Shown here in pieces: positions 8,925-17,584 of a stretch of DNA of 42,753 nucleotides. Under the pieces are notes generated by a model. That model worked only from the letters and a program-made list of their open reading frames with translations, had not been told where the DNA came from and did not search any database. A program made the position numbers and the translations under genes. The stretch lies in assembly GCA_038874475.1 (NCBI GenBank), contig JAVZCJ010000003.1, positions 123,463-166,215 on the forward strand. The letters run 5' to 3'. The stretch's first letter is position 1; each line of letters begins with the position of its first letter. This DNA is from Nitrososphaerota archaeon (GTDB lineage: Archaea; Thermoproteota; Nitrososphaeria_A; Caldarchaeales; JAVZCJ01).

Positions 8925-8991
8925 TCCTTTTTACAATCTTATTTATTCTTAAAAAGCTATTTATAAACTTTTTGGTTCCATTATTCTCTGA

Positions 8992-9453
8992 TTAACTACC
9001 TTTAGCACTTACTTTCCTTTTTAATTTTACTTGTAGAATTCCATTACGGTAAATTGTTTCCATAATTTCAACTTCTTCATAAATTTTAACAAGTTTTCTA
9101 AAACCTTGCCCTCCCAAAATCTTCAAATCATGATCGATAAGGCTGACTTTAACTTTATTTTCAGGACCTGGTACTTCCGCGATTATAGTTATTTCTGTTC
9201 CATAGTCAATAACATCGTAAATCCACTTAGTCTTAGAAAGAGGTTGTGCTATTTCTTCCTTTATTGTTTTTTGAATTTCTTTTAACCAAAAAATAAGTAA
9301 TGTTACAGCCAATGCAGTAAGTATGAATCCTAATAAACCTCTTTGGAAACGAATAAGGAGTATTGCTATTATTCCTATAGCAACCAAACCTATTATTATG
9401 ACTATAAGAGGAATCATATCGGCCATATCTTCCTTTATACGCATTTTTACCAT
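8992..9453 (-). CDS. Membrane-anchored Hsp20/alpha-crystallin-like protein
   Basis: 153 residues. Two transmembrane helices (about 13-33 and 40-57) precede a cytosolic domain (about 75-150) with the small heat-shock beta-sandwich pattern: TKWIYDVIDYGTEITIIAEVPG, then VKVSLIDHDLKI and a late NGILQVKLKR. Soluble Hsp20s lack the membrane hairpin, so this looks like an alpha-crystallin fold fixed to the membrane face. It starts 4 nt after the UPF0182 gene ends, so the two are almost certainly one transcript. A membrane-protein chaperone role is an inference from fold and context only. Confidence 0.75.
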   Translation of the reverse strand: MVKMRIKEDMADMIPLIVIIIGLVAIGIIAILLIRFQRGLLGFILTALAVTLLIFWLKEIQKTIKEEIAQPLSKTKWIYDVIDYGTEITIIAEVPGPENKVKVSLIDHDLKILGGQGFRKLVKIYEEVEIMETIYRNGILQVKLKRKVSAKGS

Positions 9454-9457
9454 CTAA

Positions 9458-12286
9458 TCATCCCTCTAAAGAAATAGTAATATAATGAAGTTCTATTATA
9501 CCTCTAACATTAACTAGAACGCCGAAGTTTACTTTAGAATTTTCAGTCCACATTAGTATCTTATCGGCATCTTTACCCCAATTCTCTATGAAGGAATTAA
9601 CAAGTTCTCTAGCTACATTCCATTGATCTTCAGATATGTAGTTTACTTCTCCTTCTTGAAAAGAGACAGTAGGATAGATTGTCTTAGGCTCCACAACAGT
9701 TAAGCCATTATCCTCAAAAAGTTTCAAGATATTCTTTAACCTCTGCTCTTTTCCTATCTCCTCGGATGGTGGCGGAGCTTCCAAGCCGACCAGTTGAACT
9801 AAGAAAGATTTAAAAGATTCTTCAACACTATTTCCAAGACCAACATGATATTTTCCCGTAAAAGCAGCTCCAACAGTTACTATTGTTCCTAACTCAGCAA
9901 CAACTCCAGGGGCACCAGCTGTATAGACAGGGATGAAGTATACATCATGGTCTCCTATACGGTAAAAGATAATATCACCGACACGTGGTTCACGAAGCAA
10001 TGTTTTCAACTTTGCAAAGTCAGGATTTTTCTCCATAGCCTCTAGCACAGCGGTAGGACCGAGTAGCTTCGTTGGAGAATCTATATCTACCTTATAGAAA
10101 ATCATTTCACCAAAGTTTTCATAATCATTTCGTACAATCATGTATCCTGCAAGATTTCGACCACCTGCACCTCGAAGCTCAAGCGATAAAAGCCCAATAT
10201 ATTCAAATTTCTCAAATCCTGGAGGCTTAGCTATTACATAGTACGTGTCCAATCCCATTGGTATTTCAAAAAATTCCTTTGCTACGATAAATGTGGCTGG
10301 ATCTGTTACGTGGAAAAAGTTATACATGCTTACTTTCCACTCAAATAATTCCTCAGGGTATCTAAGCTGTTTCTTTAACCAATCTGGAACCTCTGTAAAT
10401 ATGTATTCACCATAGGCTTTCTTAAAAAGTTCACTAAAATAGTCATTTCCTAGTATTAGAAGTTGAATTTTCCCATGATAAATGTCGATTAAGGCATATC
10501 CTACAAGCCTCATAAGCGGGTTGCCACCACTCCAAGGAACATTTCCTCCATTAAGACGGATAATTAGAGGCATGAGCCAATAAGTGTTTATACCATCTGT
10601 CACTGGAAGTATATCTATGTTTCTTCCTTCAAACTGATATTCAAAATAGGGAAAAAGAAGTTTCATCCTATCGTAGACATCTCTATATCGTAACACATGG
10701 ATTGTCTCACTCATATAAGACCAAAAGAAAACTGGATCAAAGAGCCAGCTTAAGGGTGGAGGAATATCTATTCCACCTTTTCCATCGTAAAAAAAGCCTC
10801 CAAGCTCATCACTTTTCTTCCGATTGACTGGGAATGCGCTCCATGTTTCACTGAATAAGCCCCCTTCACCATAGTAAACTCTTCTTTGCTGGAAAAACTG
10901 TTCTGTTTCAATAATCGTGCCCGTATGAGCGTCTAAGATAAGGAAGCCTGCAGGCACGTGTGTATAGACCAAATGTTGAGCATACCATCTATCTTCTGGA
11001 CGAACAGTTACAGGCAATATAGGTTTCATTGATGCACTCCAATAGATATCATTCTCAAAACGAAGAATGTCTGAATCTTGAAAGTCAATATAGGGAATTA
11101 ATCCAATTTCAGGTTTTAGCTTAGCAAAAGCAGCTTGCCAGTCCCATAAGCGTATCTTACTTAAGAGTTCTTTATGCATAGCAACATAGGCAGATATGCG
11201 TTCTGGTGAGATAGGTTTTACACCAAAATCGTAAGGTATTTCTTTCACATCATCCAGTTCAGCTAAGTATCGATTAACGGCAATTTGTTGGGCTACATAT
11301 GGTCCTCTCCACTCAACTTTCCTAGCATCTGCGATGCTGTTCTGAATTGCCATAGCTGACCCAGCTAAAAGTATTATTATAAATATTGTTAAGGCACGAA
11401 GAATTATTGAACGAGGTGTAATAGTGAATAACCACTTTTTTCTAATTCCATCTAGATAAGAAAAAAAGGCGAATACTCCACTAAGGATTGTTAATAATCC
11501 AATTACGACCTTAGTGTTATAGTCAATGAATGATGAGAAAAAGAATTTGCTCATCATCCAGAAAAGCCCTAAAGCTATTAAGGCTTCAATAACACCAATA
11601 CGCCAACGTGTCTGTAGACTCTCACCTTTTAACTCTTCAACACTTGGTGTAATGATACGCACCAATTGAGTTAAAAACACTAAAACTATTAAACGGATTT
11701 CTATCGCTCTAAGAATAGGAGTAATTATTAGAGTTAGAGACGGAATTAATGGTATAACATTCGTTTTAGCATAGGACAAATCCATTGGGGGTGTTATGAA
11801 AGGAAGACTGAAGATTTTCCATATCTTTTCTATGCCTATTTCCCAACCTTGTATCATACCATATATAGTCATACCGAAAATCATATTCCTAAAGAAGAGA
11901 ATACCTATAATGACTTTTGTTACTTGCCAAGCTGCAAATCTTCCGGGCGACATCTTGAAGGTTTTGAAGTCAATATAACGGGATGGGATAGTTCTAAGTC
12001 TTTCTTTACGCATAAGTCGTAATATCAGTCTTATAGCCCACCAGAATAATGACCTTCTATTCTTGAAATCGAATCTAAAAAAAGCAATTACAGCTAAAAT
12101 CAAACCGCTCAGAAACTCGAAATATATTGGCCGGATAAAGAGCTCCCCAAATTCTAATACGTTCAACCAGAACCAGACAAGTTGTTCCATTACAGCAAAG
12201 AGTACAAGCAAGACTACTACAATTATAAGAATCCATAACATTGAACGTCCATAAGGAAAGCCCACACTCTTTGATGAATTATACAA
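9458..12286 (-). CDS. UPF0182 (COG1615) large membrane protein
   Basis: 942 residues, typical for UPF0182. The N-terminal third (about 10-330) holds seven or eight transmembrane helices. The remainder is a large domain with family-type segments such as VNRYLAELDDVKEIPYDF, WYAQHLVYTHVPAGF, YYGEGGLFSETW and GNVPWSGGNPLMRL, probably extracytoplasmic. The function is unknown in the sources I can recall. It is translationally linked to the Hsp20-like membrane protein 4 nt downstream. Codon use is less AT-rich than in flanking housekeeping genes, which may point to transfer. Confidence 0.88.
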   Translation of the reverse strand: MYNSSKSVGFPYGRSMLWILIIVVVLLVLFAVMEQLVWFWLNVLEFGELFIRPIYFEFLSGLILAVIAFFRFDFKNRRSLFWWAIRLILRLMRKERLRTIPSRYIDFKTFKMSPGRFAAWQVTKVIIGILFFRNMIFGMTIYGMIQGWEIGIEKIWKIFSLPFITPPMDLSYAKTNVIPLIPSLTLIITPILRAIEIRLIVLVFLTQLVRIITPSVEELKGESLQTRWRIGVIEALIALGLFWMMSKFFFSSFIDYNTKVVIGLLTILSGVFAFFSYLDGIRKKWLFTITPRSIILRALTIFIIILLAGSAMAIQNSIADARKVEWRGPYVAQQIAVNRYLAELDDVKEIPYDFGVKPISPERISAYVAMHKELLSKIRLWDWQAAFAKLKPEIGLIPYIDFQDSDILRFENDIYWSASMKPILPVTVRPEDRWYAQHLVYTHVPAGFLILDAHTGTIIETEQFFQQRRVYYGEGGLFSETWSAFPVNRKKSDELGGFFYDGKGGIDIPPPLSWLFDPVFFWSYMSETIHVLRYRDVYDRMKLLFPYFEYQFEGRNIDILPVTDGINTYWLMPLIIRLNGGNVPWSGGNPLMRLVGYALIDIYHGKIQLLILGNDYFSELFKKAYGEYIFTEVPDWLKKQLRYPEELFEWKVSMYNFFHVTDPATFIVAKEFFEIPMGLDTYYVIAKPPGFEKFEYIGLLSLELRGAGGRNLAGYMIVRNDYENFGEMIFYKVDIDSPTKLLGPTAVLEAMEKNPDFAKLKTLLREPRVGDIIFYRIGDHDVYFIPVYTAGAPGVVAELGTIVTVGAAFTGKYHVGLGNSVEESFKSFLVQLVGLEAPPPSEEIGKEQRLKNILKLFEDNGLTVVEPKTIYPTVSFQEGEVNYISEDQWNVARELVNSFIENWGKDADKILMWTENSKVNFGVLVNVRGIIELHYITISLEG

Positions 12287-12618
12287 AGTTGACCAGCTTT
12301 CATTTAAGTATTTAATAAATATTGTTCTGTGGCTTTATTTAAATCTTTACTTATAGCAGTTTTGTAGAAAAAATAGTAGAAATCATATGAATAATATTCA
12401 ACTCAGCATAAGCTTAGCTTTTATCTAAAAAAAAGGAGCATAAGAAGAATATTTTTATACTTCTTGAAATTTTATTGATTAATAGCATTCAAGATAAAGA
12501 AAGTTTATTTAATAGTAAAGCAAATCTAAATATATTTTAAGTATTAATAAAGTTTATAAAATAAGAAAGATAAAAAATTTTAAATAAATGATAGAATATT
12601 AATAGTGAGTGGCTAAAA
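12287..12618. other. Divergent intergenic region
   Basis: 332 nt between the start of the UPF0182 gene (leftward) and thpR (rightward), so it should hold both promoters. A short inverted repeat (AAGAA with TTCTT around 12441-12466) and several TATA-like AT tracts are visible, but none stands out. No ORF or RNA gene is recognised. Confidence 0.5.
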
Positions 12619-13188
12619 ATGTCTGAAACCATAAGATCATTTATTGCAATAGATATTAAAAAGAAAGAAATAATTGATAAAATGATTAAAATTCAAGAAG
12701 AATTATTATCAACTGGAGGAGATATAAAATTAGTTGAAAAAGAAAATCTTCATATAACATTATGGTTTTTAGGAGAAGTTTCTTCTCAAATACTTAAAAA
12801 AATTTTTGAAAATATTGATAAAATAAGTTTTGAACCATTTAAATTAACTCTTTCTAAAATAGGTTATTTTCCAGGTGGAAATAGAATCAATGTAGTTTGG
12901 GTTGGAGTTCAGGATGAGTTATACAATTTAAGAAAAATATTTTATCAATTATCTGAAATACTCGACCCATTGGGTTTTAAATTAGAAGGAAAAGATTTTG
13001 CTCCGCATGTAACACTTTGTAGAGTTAAATCTTCTAGAAATAAAGATAGATTATTAGATAAAATAAAAGAATTATCAAATATAGAATTTGGAGTTGAAGA
13101 AGTATCAGAAATATTTATTAAAAAAAGTACATTAACTCCTAAAGGTCCAATATACACAAATATTTATACTCTGCGAGGAAGAAAATAA
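12619..13188 (+). CDS. thpR: RNA 2',3'-cyclic phosphodiesterase (2H family)
   Basis: 189 residues, normal for the archaeal ThpR/LigT group. The two catalytic HxT motifs are HITLWFLG (about residues 51-58) and HVTLCRVK (about 130-137). The fold opens with the typical IRSFIAIDI strand. The family opens 2',3'-cyclic phosphates and can ligate tRNA half-molecules with 2'-5' linkage in vitro. GTGAGTGG just upstream serves as ribosome-binding site. The TAA overlaps the ATG of the CCA-adding enzyme by 1 nt, tying a 2',3'-cyclic end-processing enzyme to tRNA 3'-end synthesis. Confidence 0.93.
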   Translation: MSETIRSFIAIDIKKKEIIDKMIKIQEELLSTGGDIKLVEKENLHITLWFLGEVSSQILKKIFENIDKISFEPFKLTLSKIGYFPGGNRINVVWVGVQDELYNLRKIFYQLSEILDPLGFKLEGKDFAPHVTLCRVKSSRNKDRLLDKIKELSNIEFGVEEVSEIFIKKSTLTPKGPIYTNIYTLRGRK

Positions 13189-14588
13189 TGGATAAATATG
13201 ATGAAATCATTGATTATGTTTTAAAAAAAATTAAACCATCTGAAAAAGAATTGGGAGAAATAAATTCTTTAGCTTCAAAAATAATTAATAAATGTAAAGA
13301 AAAATGTATTAAAAATAGTTTAGAAACAGAAGTAATACTTAGTGGTTCAACTGCAAAAAATACTTGGCTTAGAAAGTTAGGAGAAATAGATGTATTTGTT
13401 TTATTTAATGAATCCTTAGATGAGAAAAAAATTGAAGAATATATTATTAAAATAGGGAAAGAAGTTATAAAAGATTTGAATGGTAATTATAGATTAAGAT
13501 ATGCAGAACATCCATATGTTGAAGGATTTATAGATAAATATAGAGTAAACATTGTAGCAGCTTATAAAGTTCCTAAAGGAGAATGGAGAAGTTCTGCTGA
13601 TAGAACGCCATATCATACAGAATATGTTAATTCCAAAATTGACGATTATTTAAGAGATCAAATAAGAATTTTAAAAGCATTTTTAATAGGCTGTAAATTA
13701 TACGGTGCAGAAATAAAAATTGGAGGTTTTAGTGGATATTTAGTAGAATTGCTTATAATAAACTTTGGTAGTTTTTTGAAAGTTATAGAAGAAGTAGCAA
13801 AATGGAAACCACGAGTATACATAGATATTGAAAAATTATTAAATGAAGAGGAGGCTTTAAAAAAATTCCCTTATAATCCATTAATAGTGATAGATCCAGT
13901 AGATAAAAATAGGAATGTAGCAGCTGCTGTTACAAAAACAAAGTTTTCTGAATTCATTATTTCTTCTAAATTATTTCTCAAAAACCCATCAAAAAAATTC
14001 TTTTTCCAAAAAAAATATAGGCCAAGAACAATTAAGCAAATAATTAAAGAAATTAAAAAAGAAGAAAGAAATATTTTAGCAATTTCATTTATAGATAAGG
14101 AAATTAAACCTCCAGATGTTTTATGGGGAGAATTACTAAAAACTCTTAATGGAATAGAAAAATTAATGAATAGAGAAGGGTTTAAAGTAATTAAATGTGA
14201 TGCATGGAGCAATAATAAAGATTGCTTACTTTTATATGAATTACAAACTCTTCAACTTCCAAGGAATTATAAACATATAGGTCCACCAGTATATATAAAA
14301 AATGCTTTAGATTTTATTGAGAAAAATTTAAAAAATAAAGATACTATCTCTGGTCCTTGGATAAAAGGTTATAGAATATATGTAGAAAAGAAGAGAAATA
14401 TACAAAATGCAAGAGAATTTTTAATTGAAAAAATTAAAAGAAATGAAGTATCAATAGCAAAAAGATTATTACCTAAAATATTAAAAGGGAAAATGATCGA
14501 AGGGACAGAAATAGCAAAATTATGTAAAAATATTGAATTAAGAGAATTTATAGATAATTTTCTAAAAGGAAGAGCACCATACATATGA
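13188..14588 (+). CDS. cca: CCA-adding tRNA nucleotidyltransferase, archaeal class I
   Basis: 466 residues, the usual length. Nucleotidyltransferase signature: SGSTAKNTWL (52-61) then EIDVFVLF (66-73). AEHPYVEGF and ADRTPYHTEYV are conserved CCA-enzyme segments, and ILKAFLIGCKLYGAEIKIGGFSGYLVELLI belongs to the central domain. The tail GPWIKGYRIYVE...A lies in the C-terminal body. It builds or repairs the tRNA 3' CCA. Two of the three carboxylates usual in characterised archaeal enzymes look substituted: E66 precedes D68, and the VDVVP strand reads VNIVA. It overlaps thpR (1 nt) and the kinase gene (4 nt). Confidence 0.93.
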   Translation: MDKYDEIIDYVLKKIKPSEKELGEINSLASKIINKCKEKCIKNSLETEVILSGSTAKNTWLRKLGEIDVFVLFNESLDEKKIEEYIIKIGKEVIKDLNGNYRLRYAEHPYVEGFIDKYRVNIVAAYKVPKGEWRSSADRTPYHTEYVNSKIDDYLRDQIRILKAFLIGCKLYGAEIKIGGFSGYLVELLIINFGSFLKVIEEVAKWKPRVYIDIEKLLNEEEALKKFPYNPLIVIDPVDKNRNVAAAVTKTKFSEFIISSKLFLKNPSKKFFFQKKYRPRTIKQIIKEIKKEERNILAISFIDKEIKPPDVLWGELLKTLNGIEKLMNREGFKVIKCDAWSNNKDCLLLYELQTLQLPRNYKHIGPPVYIKNALDFIEKNLKNKDTISGPWIKGYRIYVEKKRNIQNAREFLIEKIKRNEVSIAKRLLPKILKGKMIEGTEIAKLCKNIELREFIDNFLKGRAPYI

Positions 14589-15361
14589 GTTACATATCGA
14601 TGAGTTTAAATGAATTATTAAAATGTAAAGATAATCGTTTCTTAAAGATTATATGCTATCCTATAGTATCGAATGAATGCTTTCAATATAGAATAAAAAA
14701 ATTAGAAGAACTTGAAATTGAAGAAATAATTTTTAATCAAAAAGATAAAAATATATCTCCAATTGGAAAAGGATGCAAATCAATAGTTGTTTTAGTAAAA
14801 AGGAAAGGGGAATTATTGGCTGCAAAAATATTAAGAGTTGATTCTTCAAAAGAAGATTTATTACATGAAGCTGAAATGCTTAAGTATGCAAATAAGATTG
14901 GTATAGGGCCATTATTTATAGCATCAAATGAATTAATTATTTTAATGGAATATATAAAAGGTTTAGAAATGAGAGAATGGATTATTAATCTTGAAGAAGG
15001 TAAAATAGAATTATTGAGAAATGTTTTAAAAAATTTATTAATAGATTGTTATAAGCTTGATAAAGCCGGAATAGATCATGGAGAATTAAGCAATGCAAAA
15101 AAACATATTATTATAAAAAATAATTTCAAACCAAAACCAATAATAATAGATTTTGGAAAAGCTAGTTTAAATAGAAAGCCATCAAATGTATCATCTATTA
15201 TTAATTACTTATTTTTCTCAGGGAATCTTTCATTAAAAATTTCAAAAATGCTTTCTATTAATAAACCTCCAATAGGATTTATTAAAGAATATAAAAAGGA
15301 TTATTCTGAAGAAAAATTTTTAAAAATATTAAAAGAAATTATTGGCGAAGGACTAAATTAA
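14585..15361 (+). CDS. COG2112-type predicted Ser/Thr protein kinase
   Basis: 258 residues, a compact protein-kinase-like fold of the archaeal COG2112 group, akin to RIO/Bud32 kinases. The nucleotide loop IGKGCKSIV spans 60-68, the ATP lysine is K81 in AAKIL, the hinge is LMEYIKGLE (120-128), and the metal Asp is D189 in IIIDFGKAS. The catalytic-loop position reads DHGELSN (164-170): the usual catalytic Asp is a Glu, possibly a family trait. The ATG overlaps the cca stop (ATGA), so it is the third gene of a tRNA-end operon. Its target is unknown. Confidence 0.82.
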   Translation: MSYISMSLNELLKCKDNRFLKIICYPIVSNECFQYRIKKLEELEIEEIIFNQKDKNISPIGKGCKSIVVLVKRKGELLAAKILRVDSSKEDLLHEAEMLKYANKIGIGPLFIASNELIILMEYIKGLEMREWIINLEEGKIELLRNVLKNLLIDCYKLDKAGIDHGELSNAKKHIIIKNNFKPKPIIIDFGKASLNRKPSNVSSIINYLFFSGNLSLKISKMLSINKPPIGFIKEYKKDYSEEKFLKILKEIIGEGLN

Positions 15362-15368
15362 ATACTTC

Positions 15369-16424
15369 TTACTTAGCTTCAACTTTAATTTTTTTAGATT
15401 TCTTTTTATTTGATATTTTTATAATCGAAGATAAATCTTCTGAACTTATTTGTTTTAATTCAATATATTTACTTTTTTCAGCTTCTAATATTATTTTTTC
15501 ACCTTTTTCACTTCTAGCTATTACTGTTGACCATCCTTCAGGAGAGCCTACTCCTCCAATAGATATATCTGCAAGTTCAGCTGTATAATCTGTGCATATT
15601 GAACATGTAGGCCTAACATATTTTTCTATATTTTTTATAGGTTCACTCAGTAAAATTTCTCCATCACTGCTTACAATGAATTTATTCTTTTTTATAGCAA
15701 ATTTACTAATTTTATTCAAATCTATATTTTTTTCACGTAAATAGTTCATAAGCTCTTTATATCCATATATTTCCATACAGAATAAGCCTATAGTTAATGC
15801 AAGACTATCGATCATTTTATGTTTTAAAGGAGTTGTTTGCATTCTTCTAATAGCTTGAATTTGACAAGGTGTTCCAACAAAACCAATTTTCTTTTTTGCA
15901 TATTCAAAATATGCAGACATTAAGCCTAATACATTAGAACTAACAGTATATCTTGTTCCAGCAGATTTTAATAAATCCTCATAAGATAATGCTACAAAAG
16001 GTTCAGCTTTCCATGCTTCTTTTTTACTTATACCACTAACTACAGCAGAATCAATAATTCCATTTTCAAGACAATAAGCTAAAATTGAAGTTACAGCACC
16101 ACCATCTTGACATTTATTTAATATATCATTTTTTAATGATCTAGCTGAATATACGGATCTATATATTCCAATAGGTTCATCATCAGAACGTTTTCGACCA
16201 AAAATATTTTCTTCTATATAATCTATTGGAAGCTCTATTCTAGGACATTGATAATAACATAATTGACAAAGAATGCATTTACCTTTAATAGTTGGTTTTT
16301 CATTTTCCATGGATAATATATCTACTGGACATACAGAAACACATGCTCCACAAGCAACACATATTCCTTTATTAATAACATTTGTTAAAAGTGTTCCAAA
16401 AATTTTTGGTTTTTCAATGCTCAT
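15369..16424 (-). CDS. FrhB/FdhB-type F420-dependent oxidoreductase beta subunit
   Basis: 351 residues. The N-terminal ferredoxin domain has CVACGACVSVCP (C22, C25, C28, C32) and CILCQLCYYQCP (C50, C53, C56, C60), ligands for two [4Fe-4S] clusters. The rest is the FrhB fold: CQDGGAVTSILAYCL, GTRYTVSS, GFVGTPCQIQAIRRMQ, GLFCMEIYG and CSICTDYTAELADISIGGVG. The family moves electrons between FAD/Fe-S and coenzyme F420 or other partners. No hydrogenase, formate dehydrogenase or sulfite reductase gene is adjacent, so the partner is unknown. GGTG seven bases upstream supports the ATG. It is convergent with the kinase gene (7-nt gap). Confidence 0.9.
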   Translation of the reverse strand: MSIEKPKIFGTLLTNVINKGICVACGACVSVCPVDILSMENEKPTIKGKCILCQLCYYQCPRIELPIDYIEENIFGRKRSDDEPIGIYRSVYSARSLKNDILNKCQDGGAVTSILAYCLENGIIDSAVVSGISKKEAWKAEPFVALSYEDLLKSAGTRYTVSSNVLGLMSAYFEYAKKKIGFVGTPCQIQAIRRMQTTPLKHKMIDSLALTIGLFCMEIYGYKELMNYLREKNIDLNKISKFAIKKNKFIVSSDGEILLSEPIKNIEKYVRPTCSICTDYTAELADISIGGVGSPEGWSTVIARSEKGEKIILEAEKSKYIELKQISSEDLSSIIKISNKKKSKKIKVEAK

Positions 16425-16630
16425 GACAAAACACCATTTAAAGATAATAAAATCTTAAAATTTAAAATTTTCCATAACAAAATAAAATATAAGTTTTAAA
16501 GCATCCCTAAAATTATAATGCCGATTATATTTTTCTTAAGATTTTTTTAGAATAAACAATAATAAATTATAAATATGGTAAATAAAAAAAGCTTATATGT
16601 ATAAAATTTTTATTTCTTTTCTCTCTATTA

Positions 16631-17584
16631 TTATTTTGTTAAGTATCTCCATGAAAGAGTTATGCCTATAATCGATAAGGTCACTGCAAATATACTGAGA
16701 AATATAAAGTCTATTATTAGTGCTGAAATATCTAATGGCAATATAGTTAATTGTCTAATAGCATCTGTTAAATATGTAAGTGGATTTACACGAGCTATTA
16801 CTTGAATCCATTCTGGCATTAAAGATATTGGAAAGAAAGTATTACTTGCAAACATTAATGGCATAGTAATTAAGCTTACAAATTGCATAGGTCTCTCCAT
16901 TCTAGTCGACCTTATAGAAAATGCAAGAAATACTGATGAAAAACCAACACTAAGCAGAAATATTGCAGCATAAACCCCAAGTATGTTAAAAAAAGTAAAT
17001 GTTTGACTTACCTGCAATCCAAGTAAATATGCAAGTATTAAAATCACAGTTGCTTGAAACATTGCTCTAAAAGTAGCATTAAGAATTTTTGCAAATATTA
17101 TTGCTGCACGTGGCACTGGGGTACTAAGAACCTTATCTAAGAAACCTAAGCGTCTATCCCAAACTATGGACATGCCACTAAACATCGTTGTAGTCATAAC
17201 AATCATAGAAATCATGCCTATAGCCATGTAGCTAAAATAGTCAGTAACACCAAAAGTATTTTGCATAACAGTCGTACTTATGTTAGAAAATATTTGCTGG
17301 AATGCTTGCGATATTACTGCACCAGGAATAATAACTTTATCTACAGGAAGATTTAGAAGTTTCCCTGGTATTTCTATATCATGTATTTGTATTCTGCTTA
17401 CGCCACCAGATGAAAATATTCCTTGTATATTCATGGATTTTCCTAAAAGTCCCATCCATATTAATGGTTGAAGTATAAACATTAAAAGCATTATTGGATC
17501 ATTAAGCCATTTCTTAAGCTCTCTAAGTGTTAAAGCCCATAAACCACGAAGTAAGCTTGGATTATATTCATTTATGCTACTCAT
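16631..17584 (-). CDS. ABC-2 type exporter permease
   Basis: 317 residues with six predicted membrane spans, one near 28-48 and the rest between about 135 and 315, plus an extracytoplasmic loop of roughly 80 residues between spans 1 and 2. The segment WDRRLGFLDKVLSTPVPRAAIIFAKIL is the conserved ABC-2 coupling region. MQFVSLITMPLMFASNTFFPISLMPEW and VNPLTYLTDAIRQL are typical of DrrB/NodJ-like drug or lipid exporters. The start overlaps the ATPase stop by 4 nt, so the two form one exporter. Substrate unknown. Confidence 0.9.
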   Translation of the reverse strand: MSSINEYNPSLLRGLWALTLRELKKWLNDPIMLLMFILQPLIWMGLLGKSMNIQGIFSSGGVSRIQIHDIEIPGKLLNLPVDKVIIPGAVISQAFQQIFSNISTTVMQNTFGVTDYFSYMAIGMISMIVMTTTMFSGMSIVWDRRLGFLDKVLSTPVPRAAIIFAKILNATFRAMFQATVILILAYLLGLQVSQTFTFFNILGVYAAIFLLSVGFSSVFLAFSIRSTRMERPMQFVSLITMPLMFASNTFFPISLMPEWIQVIARVNPLTYLTDAIRQLTILPLDISALIIDFIFLSIFAVTLSIIGITLSWRYLTK

